Assembly (NCBI GenBank): GCA_015146655.1
Contig: VKHL01000052.1
Span: 28,531-92,530 of the forward strand
Reading direction: 5' to 3'
DNA length: 64,000 nt
Origin: Ochromonas danica
Lineage: Eukaryota; Sar; Chrysophyceae; Chromulinales; Chromulinaceae
Below the pieces are notes generated by a model. That model saw only the letters and a list, made by a program, of their open reading frames with translations, had not been told where the DNA came from and made no database searches. Positions 13,203 to 23,781 of this stretch are shown here, piece after piece (the first letter of the stretch is position 1; each line of letters begins with the position of its first letter). The translations under genes and the position numbers were made by a program.

Positions 13203-14453
13203 ATGACCAAACTTCTTTCTCTTCTTGTTCTTCTTGTTCTCTCTATGGATTGCTTTAGAGCAGTCCCAGACGGAACCACGGTCATTGATACCACTACCAC
13301 CACCACCAGCACGTTGACCACCAGTGCTTTGGGTCCTTATAAAATCTCCGATGTCACTGTGTCAGGTGTCTCTGCTGGAGGATATATGGCTGTCCAAATG
13401 CATATTGCTTTTAGTAGTATTGTTAATGGATCTGGAATCTTTGCTGGGGTAAGAATCTCGTGATGAATTGAATTTCATTTTATTTTGATTTTATTTAATT
13501 ATTATATTTTTATTTATTAATAAATTTATTAATATATATGTTATTAATATATATGGTGATTATATAAATAGGGTCCGTTCTATTGTGCGGAAGGAACTTT
13601 AAATTATGCTGAATATAAATGCATGAAAACCACACTAGGGTTACCTAATATTAACGAACTTATTACACTCACAAATAATGATGCAATCTATGGATATATT
13701 GATCGTACAAGTAACCTTCTTGATGATCGTGTCTATCTCTTCTCTGGTACGGATGACTCTGTGGTTGATCCACGTGTTGTGGATTCTTTACAATCCTACT
13801 ATACTGCCTATGTCCGTACCTATAATATTGTAGCAGACTATGCTGTACAAGCAGAGCACTGCTGGCCTACTTTAAGTTATGGAGAGAATTGTAACACTCT
13901 TTCCACACCTTATCTTGGTAAATGTGGATTTGATGGTGCAGGTCAAGTGTTCACTACACTTTATCCTAATAGTTTACAACCACGTGGAGTGATGGTGGAT
14001 AGTAATCTATTTTCATTCTCTCAGACACCTTATTTCACAGATGCCTTAGCTAGTATTGGAGATAAAGGATATATCTATGTTCCTACAGCGTGTCAGAAAG
14101 GTGCAACATGTCATCTTCATGTTGCATTCCATGGTTGTTTGATGTATTTGGATCTGATTGGTAATCAGTTCGCTGCTCATGCTGGATTGAATGAATGGGC
14201 TGAGAGTAACAACATCATTGTGCTTTATCCTTATGTCACCAAGTCTACCACCACACCATATAATCCTAATGGGTAAGTTTTCCACCACATTCTCCCTTGC
14301 TTGGTTTTTTCTTGTTGTGATATGGTACTAATGATTGACTGACTTTGTAGGTGCTGGGATTGGTGGGGATATACCAATAGTCTCTACGGTGTTAAACAAG
14401 GGGTGCAAATGCAGTTTGTTCGCTCTTTGATTAAGGCTGTTTCTGGACAATAA
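13203..14453 (+). CDS. Secreted poly(3-hydroxybutyrate) depolymerase-like alpha/beta hydrolase
   Basis: Exons 13203..13448, 13572..14272 and 14351..14453 give 349 residues. Residues 1-20 ([20 protein letters not shown]) are a signal peptide, followed by a Thr-rich linker. The nucleophile elbow is GVSAGGYMA (Ser about residue 57); a [13 protein letters not shown] segment supplies a candidate catalytic Asp and [11 protein letters not shown] a candidate His. The order Ser near the N terminus, then Asp, then His in an FHGC context matches the circularly permuted extracellular PHB depolymerase family, and the final WDWWGY block fits too. It probably hydrolyses polyester or ester substrates outside the cell or in a lytic compartment; the substrate is inferred. 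Other esterases of the same fold are possible. Confidence 0.78.
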
Positions 14454-15041
14454 ATCGGAGAAGAAAACAATGAGAAGAAGAAACACATGAATAGAATAAT
14501 ATCATATTTTTATAGTCGCACTGTCGACTTTGTATTGCAGATGGTATATGAGATGCAGTAACTCTTCTCATATCCCTGATGCTCTCTCTCAATAGATTAT
14601 CTAAAAACTGAACCATTTCAGCATTGTCAAACAAGTTTTGGCTAAAGAGTAATGGTTGTATCCAGTGTGGTGAAGGTTAATGATTTGATAGTTAGTTGCT
14701 GTATTGTAGATAGTTGGGCATAGGCCTTGGGGGTGGGGACACCATACCTTTCCCTTTCTTCCTTGGTCGCTATTAATTCTCGGTCTTGTCTCTTGCTGTC
14801 TATCTAGTTACTAGAAAAGAGCTGCTAAATTGGGAAGCATTTTTAATATCAAATTAATAAGTTCTTCCTTCGCTTTAGAAATTGTTGTGCTCTTTTGAGT
14901 TACATGTGTAGAATGATGGGAAGCTAGTCCGCATAGTGTTAATGTGCATGTAGTGAAAGACAAGAGTTGAAACAAACAAGTGAGTGGCAAAGTGGCTTTG
15001 CTTAAGATTATCATGATTAGAGAGGTTTGCACTAACATCAT
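14431..15041 (-). CDS. Possible small three-exon gene, unrecognised
   Basis: Reconstructed on the minus strand from splice signals: 15041..14904, 14803..14748 and 14641..14431, phases 0, 2 and consistent throughout, giving 134 residues. Exon 1 is hydrophobic (MMLVQTSLIMIILSKATLPL) and could be a signal peptide or anchor. Exons 2 and 3 have convincing soluble-protein composition (DRELIATKEERES, then NLFDNAEMVQFLDNLLRESI and RDMRRVTASHIPSAIQSRQC). Donors are GTAACT and GTATGG; acceptors CTAG and TTTAG. The last exon overlaps the 3' end of the hydrolase gene by 23 bases, on the opposite strand. No family is recognised. The exon-1 assignment is the weakest part. Confidence 0.4.
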
Positions 15042-15152
15042 CAGCAAATAAAGTTAAGTGCTTATTGCACTAGACAAGCTGTCTGTCTTCTCATACACAG
15101 CTGTGCCTTGAGCATCGAAGTTGTTGCATCCCGGACAAACCAGATGCTTAGT

Positions 15153-15746
15153 TTAGTTTCCATAGAGGAAAGGAAGACCAGTGATGAGGTGCTCGCCCTG
15201 GTAGAGACCACCAATGAGCTGTTGAGAGTCATGGCGGAGGAGTTCGAGGATGGCCAACATAGCAAGACGGCCATGGTTCAACTCCTGGTCACGAGCCTTC
15301 TTGAGCTCCTCAGGAGTCTTGCCCTTGCCCTCAGTGTCACCCAAGACAAGGTAGCCACGGTAGTCGACAGCACCAATGAGGAAGAAGATCTGAGCCCAGC
15401 CAAGAGCAGGGACAGCCTGGATAGCAGCGATACCGTTAGGGATGGAGTCGAAGGAGATGCCAGGAGCGATCTCTCCAGGGAACTTGAAGATCTCAGGGAC
15501 GATGTAGCCGAGGACAGCCAACTGAGCAACACGGCCGTGCTTCAACTCAGACTCACGGTACTGCTCGAAGGTAGCCTGGTCGATGTCCTTGGACAGACCA
15601 AGAGGATCGAAGAAGCCAGCAGGAGCAGTGACACCAGCCTCGGTCTCGAAGGACATCTTGAGGGAAGAGGAGGTAGCACGACGAGCCATAGGGGCGAAGG
15701 CAGAAGCGCCAATGAGGGAAGCGATGATAGCAAGAGCACGGAACAT
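15153..15746 (-). CDS. Fucoxanthin-chlorophyll a/c-type light-harvesting protein
   Basis: Intronless, 197 residues. The leader MFRALAIIASLIGASAFAP has a signal peptide ending in the ASAFAP motif used for import across secondary red plastid membranes, followed by a short Arg/Ser-rich transit segment. Membrane helix 1 carries the chlorophyll-binding ESELKHGRVAQLAVLGY and helix 3 DQELNHGRLAMLAILEL; a middle helix spans ALGWAQIFFLIGAVDYRGY. The length and motif order match Lhcf/FCP antenna proteins, which bind chlorophyll a, chlorophyll c and fucoxanthin around photosystem II in the thylakoid. Codon use is more GC-rich and biased than its neighbours, as expected for a highly expressed gene. It is divergent from the SET-domain gene. 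Confidence 0.95.
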   Translation of the reverse strand: MFRALAIIASLIGASAFAPMARRATSSSLKMSFETEAGVTAPAGFFDPLGLSKDIDQATFEQYRESELKHGRVAQLAVLGYIVPEIFKFPGEIAPGISFDSIPNGIAAIQAVPALGWAQIFFLIGAVDYRGYLVLGDTEGKGKTPEELKKARDQELNHGRLAMLAILELLRHDSQQLIGGLYQGEHLITGLPFLYGN

Positions 15747-16174
15747 CTTTCGAGGTGGGCTGGTGGGGGGTTTAGATTATGATTCTATAGGTGGTGGTAA
15801 TGGTTAGTTGATTGGGTGGATGGCATGGGGTGGTGATGATGATGCGTAAGCACACAACACACAGAGCGAGATCAGAGATCATCACCTCAACACAAGGAGC
15901 AGTGACAAGTGGCAGGCCGCGTCGATGTCATTCCTTCCTTCTGGGAGGGAGGGGGTGGATCATCATCGTCTTCTTCTTCTTCTTCTTCTTCTTCCTTCCC
16001 TGCTCCCCTCGCTTGATCTTCAAAGATCTCTCTCTCCACTCACACACACACACACATACACATACTATTAACCACGCACCACAATAATATACGAACCTTA
16101 ACTTTACGTAATTCCCTAGTAGAGGGTAGATAAGGAAATACTTAATTCTCCTCTTCCACTACTTTTCATTAACT
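15747..16174. promoter_or_regulatory. Intergenic between divergent genes
   Basis: The 428 bases hold the promoters of both the light-harvesting gene and the SET-domain gene. Simple repeats are present: a CTT run near 15968-15994 and a CA run near 16041-16058. No specific light-responsive element is recognised. Confidence 0.4.
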
Positions 16175-19100
16175 ATGAAGAAGAGATTGAAATATCAGAA
16201 AGGTGAAGTCATTCAAGAAGACTTCCCTATTCTTCTTCAACCTAGTCTACCACGAGGACGCAAAGATCCTTTTTGTAGTTATTGTCATCGCTTTCTTCGT
16301 CAAGATCTCTACTCTCCTCCTCCTCCTCCTCCTCCTCCTCCTCCTCCTCCTCCTCCTGCTACTACTACCACTACCTGCAGGGGTAGTCTGACTAGGCAAT
16401 GTTGTCCTCTGGTGCTCTACTGCTCGGATACGAACTGTGCAGAATTGGATTGGAAACAGGGACATTGGCTACTCTGCTCCTCCTCCTCCTCCTCCTCCTC
16501 CTCCTGCTACAAGAAGAGGAAGACCTCGAAGGCTGTGAAGGATCTCTTGAACTATCTGGAAGGTACAGGAGAGGAATACCCAGTACTTCTCTTGTCCATC
16601 CATCTCTTAGGTCGTATGATCTCTCTCTCACTACTACCCAAGGAGGAGGAGCAGGAGGAGGAGGAGGGCTGGTCTACCCATCGACTAGTCACTGCCTTCA
16701 ATACCTTTCTCACACCGTATGAAGACAGAACGCATCCTCCTGTTACTACTACCACTACTACTAGCACTACTAGTGGCAAGACAGTGGAGCAGGAGGAGGA
16801 GGTGGTGGTGGAGGAGGAGGAGGAGGGGAGGGTAGTAGTACTAGAAGAGACCTTCTCTCTGCTTCAAGTAGCTCTGCTATCAGATCGCTTGGAAGTCTTC
16901 CTCCTCTCTGCTACCCCTCCCCTCCTCCTCCTCCTACCTCAAGCTATCTCTGTGTTACAGGGTAGTCTCTCTCTCACTCTGTGGCAGCGGGTAGTCGCTG
17001 TAGCACAGAGAGCTATCCTCTCTCTAGGCCTCTCCTCCCCCTACTTGAAAGAGGTAGAAGGTCTACCTCGACTTGCTAGTCAGTCAGCAAGGAGGAGAGC
17101 ATTGGTAGTGTTGGAGGAGGAGGTGGAGGAGGCGGCGGTCTACCTGACCTCTCGTACCCTCTACCCTCCCTCCTCCACCACCACCACCACCACCACCACC
17201 ACCACCTCCTCCTCCTCCACTACTACTACTACCTTGACAGAGGACGATCGCTTACTCTATGAAGATCGTGCATTGAATATTCTAGCACAAGCTGCTAGTC
17301 TAGCCAATCAGTCTAATGGAGAAGGAGGAGCAGGAGGAGGAGGTAGTGGTAGTGGTAGTCGCAATCCTTTTGATGGCTGTGGTCTAGTTGCTTCAGTCAT
17401 GCTACCTGCTAGTATTCGTGCTACTATCCAACACAGTTGCTGTCCTAATGCAGTGGTAGAGTTGGTCTACAAGGAGGAGCAGGAGGAGGAGGAGGTAGGT
17501 GGTGGAGGAGGAGGAGGAGGTAGGAAGGGGAAAGTGTGTGTGCAGGTCAAGGCTGTGCGAGATGTGCTACCCGATGAAGACCTCACAGTAGATCTGCGAT
17601 CTGATAGTAGCAGTAGTGGTAGCAGAGGTAGTGGTAGAGGTAGTGGTAGTGCTAAGCAGTGTCACTGTCTTGTGTGTCGCTATCGCCTAGTCGCGGGAAG
17701 TTCTGCTAGTGGTAGTGAAGCATTCTTCAAGAGTCTAGTAGATGAAGGAGGACTAGTCAATAGCATTAGAGCAGTAGGAGGAGGAGGAGGAGGGAGGCTA
17801 CGGTGGTGGTTGGATAGACTTCACACTCTACACACTACCTCCTCCTCCTCCTCCTCCACCAGCACTACCACTACCTCTGCTGGGGTAGGTAGTCGTATCC
17901 GCTTCTTGCGACTGTGGCCTGGTCATCAAGGTAGTGGTAGAGGTAGTGTTAGAGGTAGTGGTAGTAGAGAGGGTTGGTGGAGTGTGCGTGTGGTAGCTGA
18001 TGCCTTAGCAGCTGAGAGAAAGTATACCATTGCTGCCTTAGGCTATGCTATCCTCTTAGAAACCTTCCTCACCACCTTGTTAGAAGACCAACAACAACAG
18101 GTAGTAGAGGAGGAGGAGGTGATGGTGGTGGTGGAGGAGGAGGAGGAGAGGTATTGGCAAGGTTGGTTAGGTGAAGTTTCTCTTTCTTTGGGTGTTGCAC
18201 TCTTTGAATCTTTCCTCAACACAAGTGATGATGAGAGATCATCTTCTACTACCACTACCACCACTACCTCTTCTTCTACCTCCTCCTCCTACTACCACTA
18301 CCACTACCTACTCCAAGGTGTTACATATGATGACTTAGAGAAGATCTATCAACTAGGTCATTGGTTAGATCCTACCAATACTTTACTATCAGATCATGTA
18401 GCCAAGGCGAAGGCATTCTATTGCCCTCCACCAACCGACACCTCCTCGGTAGTGGCACTCCCCCTACCCCCTTACTGCAATCCTCCTCCTCCTCCTCCTA
18501 CCACTACCACTACCACTACATTGTCTCTCACACAATTAGCTAATGATATCTTCTCTACTACCTATGCAGAGATTGATCCTAAAGTATGTCAATGGGTAAT
18601 CAAAGAAGCAGAAGAGTTTGCTGATGGACAATGGACGACTAGTCGACATTATGCTGTCCCTACCACTGACATACCTGTGCATCATATCCCTTCCATTACA
18701 CCTTGGTTTGCACATTTCATGAATACTAAAGCACGTTTGTTAATTTCACAAGCTTTCTTTGATAGTAAAGATATTGAAATTTTGATTAATGATGCTTTTG
18801 TTGTGAAATATGAAGGTGGTAGTGGTAGTGGTGGTGGAGGAGGAGGAGGGGAGGAGGAGGAGGAGGAGGAGGATGTAGTGAATCAACTTCGACAACGTTC
18901 TCTACCACTACATGCTGATCAAAGTACTCATTCTTTTACTATTGCATTGAATGATTGTATGGAGTATGTAGGAGGTGGTACCTATTTTGCTCATCTAGGT
19001 CGTTCATTTCGTACTCATGTAGGAGAAATGGTTTGTTTTCGTGGTAGTCAATTACATGGAGGAGATTGTGTTTTGAGAGGTACTCGTTATATCATTGCTA

Positions 19101-19300
19101 CCTTTCTTCTTGTAAGAGAATGGGGTGTTGGAAGGATATCCACAGGTGGTAGTGGTGGTAGTGGTGGTAGTGAGGTGGTGGAGGAGGAGGAGGAGCCTGT
19201 GATGAAGAGAGCAAAGCTTAGCTCTGAGATCTTCGCTAACAACAACAACAACAACAACAACAACTCCTCAGAAGGCTTCCTCTTCAACTTCTCATGTTGA
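16175..19300 (+). CDS. Fusion protein: MYND/SET (SMYD-like) plus 2-oxoglutarate Fe(II) oxygenase
   Basis: A single 1,041-residue open frame. An SMYD-like first half starts KGEVIQEDFPILLQP and has a MYND-type zinc finger split by a poly-Pro insert (CSYC at 34-37, then CCPLVLYCSDTNC and GHWLLC near 76-100). The SET core appears near residue 418 as IQHSCCPNAVVEL, the NHSCxPN cofactor motif, followed by a post-SET CHCLVCRY near 495. After about 280 low-complexity residues, a prolyl-4-hydroxylase-type domain occupies about 795-980: LPLHADQS (Fe ligands His and Asp), GGGTYF, LHGGDCV (distal His) and GTRYIIATF (oxoglutarate-binding Arg). A lysine-methylating activity coupled to a hydroxylase is inferred; neither substrate is known. 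Runs of Ser, Thr, Gly, Glu and Pro from triplet repeats inflate the length. The C terminus has a KRAK nuclear-type signal. Confidence 0.8.
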   Translation: MKKRLKYQKGEVIQEDFPILLQPSLPRGRKDPFCSYCHRFLRQDLYSPPPPPPPPPPPPPPATTTTTCRGSLTRQCCPLVLYCSDTNCAELDWKQGHWLLCSSSSSSSSSCYKKRKTSKAVKDLLNYLEGTGEEYPVLLLSIHLLGRMISLSLLPKEEEQEEEEGWSTHRLVTAFNTFLTPYEDRTHPPVTTTTTTSTTSGKTVEQEEEVVVEEEEEGRVVVLEETFSLLQVALLSDRLEVFLLSATPPLLLLLPQAISVLQGSLSLTLWQRVVAVAQRAILSLGLSSPYLKEVEGLPRLASQSARRRALVVLEEEVEEAAVYLTSRTLYPPSSTTTTTTTTTTSSSSTTTTTLTEDDRLLYEDRALNILAQAASLANQSNGEGGAGGGGSGSGSRNPFDGCGLVASVMLPASIRATIQHSCCPNAVVELVYKEEQEEEEVGGGGGGGGRKGKVCVQVKAVRDVLPDEDLTVDLRSDSSSSGSRGSGRGSGSAKQCHCLVCRYRLVAGSSASGSEAFFKSLVDEGGLVNSIRAVGGGGGGRLRWWLDRLHTLHTTSSSSSSTSTTTTSAGVGSRIRFLRLWPGHQGSGRGSVRGSGSREGWWSVRVVADALAAERKYTIAALGYAILLETFLTTLLEDQQQQVVEEEEVMVVVEEEEERYWQGWLGEVSLSLGVALFESFLNTSDDERSSSTTTTTTTSSSTSSSYYHYHYLLQGVTYDDLEKIYQLGHWLDPTNTLLSDHVAKAKAFYCPPPTDTSSVVALPLPPYCNPPPPPPTTTTTTTLSLTQLANDIFSTTYAEIDPKVCQWVIKEAEEFADGQWTTSRHYAVPTTDIPVHHIPSITPWFAHFMNTKARLLISQAFFDSKDIEILINDAFVVKYEGGSGSGGGGGGGEEEEEEEDVVNQLRQRSLPLHADQSTHSFTIALNDCMEYVGGGTYFAHLGRSFRTHVGEMVCFRGSQLHGGDCVLRGTRYIIATFLLVREWGVGRISTGGSGGSGGSEVVEEEEEPVMKRAKLSSEIFANNNNNNNNNSSEGFLFNFSC

Positions 19301-19681
19301 TCCCTTCTAGTGAATAGTCTAGAAAACAACAAACATTCATTGCATGGTAGACTACACCTCATAGTAATAGTAACGTAACGTCAAACACAATAGCTTAGCT
19401 TAGTCGTCTAAATTACAAATAAGTTCGTGAATCTGATTATCTCACAAAAGCAAAGCAAAGCAAAGCAAACGATAGTGATTGTCACCATCGACTGGAATAT
19501 GGTATACCATCGGGTATTAGGATGAACTACCGTAACTGATCTCTCTCTGGCTAGAGTCCCATATCCAGCAGATGGTGAACTGATAATACAAGAGGTAGTT
19601 AGTAGTACTACTGTAGTAATAGCAAATCAAGTGATCAACACATTAACATCATCTATCCCAGCATTTACATATTGAGATCTA
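19301..19681. other. Intergenic between convergent genes
   Basis: About 380 bases between two 3' ends. It contains an AAAGC tandem repeat near 19447-19469 and nothing that looks like a gene. Confidence 0.5.
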
Positions 19682-22600
19682 TCAAACACCCAGGTCGTGT
19701 AGGTTTTCTATAAGGTGTGCCTCATGAGCATCTTCTTCTGCACTTATCAAGTTGTTGTTAGACTCCTTGCTATTGACTAAAGCTCGTGTGTAGACTTCTT
19801 CTGGAGTCTCTCCAAAATCTTCGTATGGATTCTCCCATTGAGAAGCGGTTGTCATTGTGTTGTACCAATAGACAGAGCCACTAGCTTCGTCGATATAAGG
19901 CTGCCATGGTGCTGTGGATGGTGAAAAGGATGGGTCGTCTGTTGGTTCATCAAATGAAGATTCGATTGGATTATAACTCTTCGTTTGATTGTCTTTATGA
20001 CTTGTTTCGTTTGATTGGAAAGGATCTGTCCAAGTAAACGACCCATCTTTCTCATTGTAGAAGATCGGAGTATTACCAGAGGTTGCATATTCAATCCAGT
20101 CTCCACGCCGTTTCAAACGCATAGAAAGCTTTGACTGTAGAACCTTATTCAACTTATTCTCTCGTTCTTCCTCGTCATTAGTAGGATTTTGCTTTATTGA
20201 TGTGGTAGCTTGCTCCTGCCATTGTTGTTGAACTTCTTGAGGTATCTCCCATTGTCCAGTGTGGTTTTCAGAATCATACCAAAGACCTCTATCGGTATAA
20301 GGATCATAATAAGCAATCCATTTTCCATACCGCTCCAAACGCATTGTCTTGGCATCTCGTAGTGTGAAAAGTGAAGGATACATGTGGTTTTTATTGAGAA
20401 GTTTAGGTAAAGGAGATACTGTTTCAAGAAGTGAAGTGGGACTCTCTTTTGGTAAATTGTGAATATTCTGTGCGATATAACGATGACCCTATTATACCCA
20501 AAAGACATACACTTCTATTAGAATGTATAATTATCATATAATCAGAATCAGAATAGTCTTACCTCAATGACATCCAAGAAGAGAACTGAATCGAAATCAG
20601 AGTTTGTACAATAATGCAATAGATATTCAGCTAAAATCTCACGGCATTTATGTTGCTTATTTCGTATAGCGAGATCCACAGCACGAAGGTTTTGTGCATT
20701 AACAATGCGAGGATCTACACCTTGTTGCAACAGAGCCAACAAGCATTCAACTGAACCATTACAAGCTGCAGCATGCAAAGGGGTATCCCCTCGATAGTCA
20801 GCCTTGTATAGATAATCCAAACAGTCATAAGATGAGAGAAGAAAGTTTACACACTTCTCGTTATTGAGTAGACAGAAAACAAAAAGAGGAGTACGATGCT
20901 GTGCATCAACAATAGACATATCTGCACCAAATTTGTAAATTAATTCTAAACAACTCAACTCGCTGACCATATGAGCAGGAGTCATTCCTAAATAAAAGCA
21001 AATCATCACTATCTCATCTAGATAAAAGCATACGAAGTATAGGAAGGTACATCACTTACCGTAAGAATTGCGATGATTAACAATGCTTAACTTCTCCTCA
21101 GCATTTGAATAAACTTTGTCCATTTTTGACAAAAGGAGTTCAAGACAAACAGAACTGTTTCCGCAAACAGCAGCGTTAATAACACAGTCACCGAATATGT
21201 CATAGCTGAAAACATGGTGAATATTAACACTCGTATAAAGTTGCAGTAGATAGATTATGATGTTCACATGTCCGTGAACAGCAGCATAGAAAATAACAAG
21301 GCGATTAGAGACATCCAGACTCTCCAATAGAGTAGGATCGTTAGTAATAAGCTCTCGTAGGGTATTCAAGTCCCCTCGACTAGCTGCAGCATGGGCAGAA
21401 GGAAGCTCCCCAGAGGCATCCCCAGCATTATCACCACTTGCAAGACCTCCTACAACTGTTGCAGTAGTCGTCGCTGTATTATTTACATTAGAAATAGCGG
21501 AAGAGCTTGTTGCCTGCTTCGTGCTGGGAATTTTATCTTGGGTATCTTGGGATTTCTTTCGCTGCTCTTTACCTCCTTCATCTTCTTCATCGCTACTATC
21601 GATATCCATAAAGGTCTTATGACTGGCTGAAACTGACTTATCTTTGACTAATGGTGGTACAAGCTGAGAGTTAATGCCACCTTCTCCCTTTGTGCTACCC
21701 ACCATTGATATTCTAAGGGGGAAATTAGTGTTGATCTCATACCCTTCTTGAGTGCTAGGCATTGTTTGGGCGGGGGCTAGCATATCATACAATGATTGAC
21801 GTGCTGAAATACCTTTCTTGGCTGCACTACCTTGAGCAGAAGAATTAGCAGGATGAGATTCAGGGAGAAGATCATGAGCACTGCTGTTCTGACTGCTTTG
21901 CTGACTCTTTTGAAGTTTCTCTTGTTCAAAGTTAGCTCGCATCTTGTTAACACTATTAGAAATGCGCTCTTGTTTCCTTGCACGAAGTTTATCCTGCAAA
22001 GCCTGAGCTTTCTTTTTAGCATCTTGACGAGCAACTGATTTTTTCTCTGACGCGGTTGGGGTAGAATTGGCTTTAACAGTTGCTTCTATTGTACGTGGTG
22101 ATGGGGCAATAGCAGATGTGAGACCAGATATAGGTACAGGTACAGGTACAGGTACAGGTACAGGAGCATGTGTTGGTATAGGAGCAGGCAAGGATGCTGG
22201 AGCAGGAAATTGAGGAGAAGGAGCAGAGGTAATAAGAGCTGAAGCAGATCCAGAACGTGGGGTAGCTCGTAAAGAATGACTTCTTGAACTTGTTTGTGCC
22301 ATTTTTAACTCCTTTTCTGCTGCTTGTAAATCAGCTGATGCTTTAGTTAATCGATTACCAGCTTCTGTTTGTCGACTTTCAATCTCTTGAAGACGTACTT
22401 GTTCTAATCGAAGCTTCTCTTGGAAAGCTTCTGATTGAGCTAGCATATCTTTTTCATTACTTGCTAATTGAAGTTCTAATTTACCTTTTTGATCTTCTAA
22501 AGATTGTAATCGTAATTGTAGATTTTCAAGATCATTTTGTAAAAGTGATTTATCATTCATTGCTTCAATCTCTAATACTTTTGATTTCATTGCTTCACGA

Positions 22601-23613
22601 TCAGATTCTAATTGTGTAATTGCATTTTCCATCATTTGTCTTTCTTTTATTAAAGAAGATACAACTTCTTCACTTTGTTGTTGTAATATTTGTAATTTAT
22701 TTGTTAATAATGATTTTTCATCTGTCATTTGTTGTAATGTTAATGAAAACATTTCTTTTTCTTTTTCAAGTTTATGTTCAGCTTCTTCTTTAGCTTGTAA
22801 TAACTTTTCTAATAGAACTTGATTTTCTTTTTCAAGAGAAGAAACAGCTAATAATCGTTGTTGTCGTTCATATTCTAATTGCATTCTTGATTCTTGTTGT
22901 GTTTTTTCAATACGATTGGATAACATTTGATTTTGCATTTTTAAAACTTCTAATGCTGCTAATAATTCTTGTTTTTCTAAATCAGCAATTTTTTTACTTC
23001 CATTCATTCCAGATACTGCAATAGATTCATCAATAAACTTCTTAACACTAAAATTGGATGATAGGAAAGAAGCAGAATTCATATGAGTTGATGAAGTTTG
23101 ATTAGAATAAGGATAAGGTGCAATAAAGGATGGTTTATCAGAAGAAGATGAAGGTAGTTTTCCTATCTTATCTAATCCTATTATTACCTCTCCTCCTGTT
23201 CGTTCTTCTTCTTGTTCTTCTCTATCATCTCGTTCTTGTTGACGTAGAGGGGATAAAGTTGTGTTATTCGATGACGGTGACAGAACTTTCTCAGCTTCTA
23301 GAAGCTTACACTGTGCTAAAGTCTCTTCTAATTCCATATCTTCAACAGACGTTTTCACAGGGTTTTCTGTGAAAAGTGATGAAGAGTTTGTTTGTTTTGA
23401 AGGTGGGGGAAGGGACGAAGCAAATAGAGTGGTTGTACTATTTCCATGATTATTATTGTTATTTATTGATAAGGCAATCTCACTACGATTACGATCTTTT
23501 ATACCACCTTGTCCTGATTCAAGTTGTGAGAATACTTGTTTACCTGCACGACCTATTGTAGAAGCCATGACAATAATACTCAATAATCCCACTGTATGAG
23601 AATCATCAATCAT
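19682..23613 (-). CDS. Coiled-coil, ankyrin-repeat and WW-domain scaffold protein
   Basis: Exons 23613..21060, 20987..20563 and 20488..19682 give 1,261 residues; an internal Met at 23568 is an alternative start. Order: Ser/Glu-rich N terminus; a long coiled coil (about residues 220-455, heptads such as LEKENQVLLEKLLQAKEEAE); a Pro-Val tandem repeat encoded by GGTACA units near 22133-22165; a Lys/Arg-rich region with AKKKAQALQDKLRARKQER; ankyrin repeats spanning the first splice (GVDPRIVNAQNLRAVDLAI, DTPLHAAACNGSVECLLALL); and C-terminal WW-type segments (LWYDSENHTGQWEIP, VYWYNTMTTASQWENP). WW modules bind Pro-rich ligands, so a scaffolding role is inferred. Not assigned to a named family. It is divergent from IFT57, 168 bases away. 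Confidence 0.75.
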
Positions 23614-23781
23614 TTCACCATTCCTGGCAAAACCGTAACTCTAGAAGTCTAGAAATTTAGACTCCCTAGACTCCCAACCTATTAAGTTAATGGTTTGTGG
23701 TAACGGGCCTTTTTCGTTTCCCTTGTCATGACATTATTTACCTGAAAGGTTGTCTTGTCAAAGAGAGAAAAATCATCCAAA

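Noticed and set aside
15108-15782. Long open frames on the plus strand across the antenna gene
   Set aside because: They are antisense shadows of the light-harvesting gene, caused by its GC-rich third positions; composition is not protein-like.
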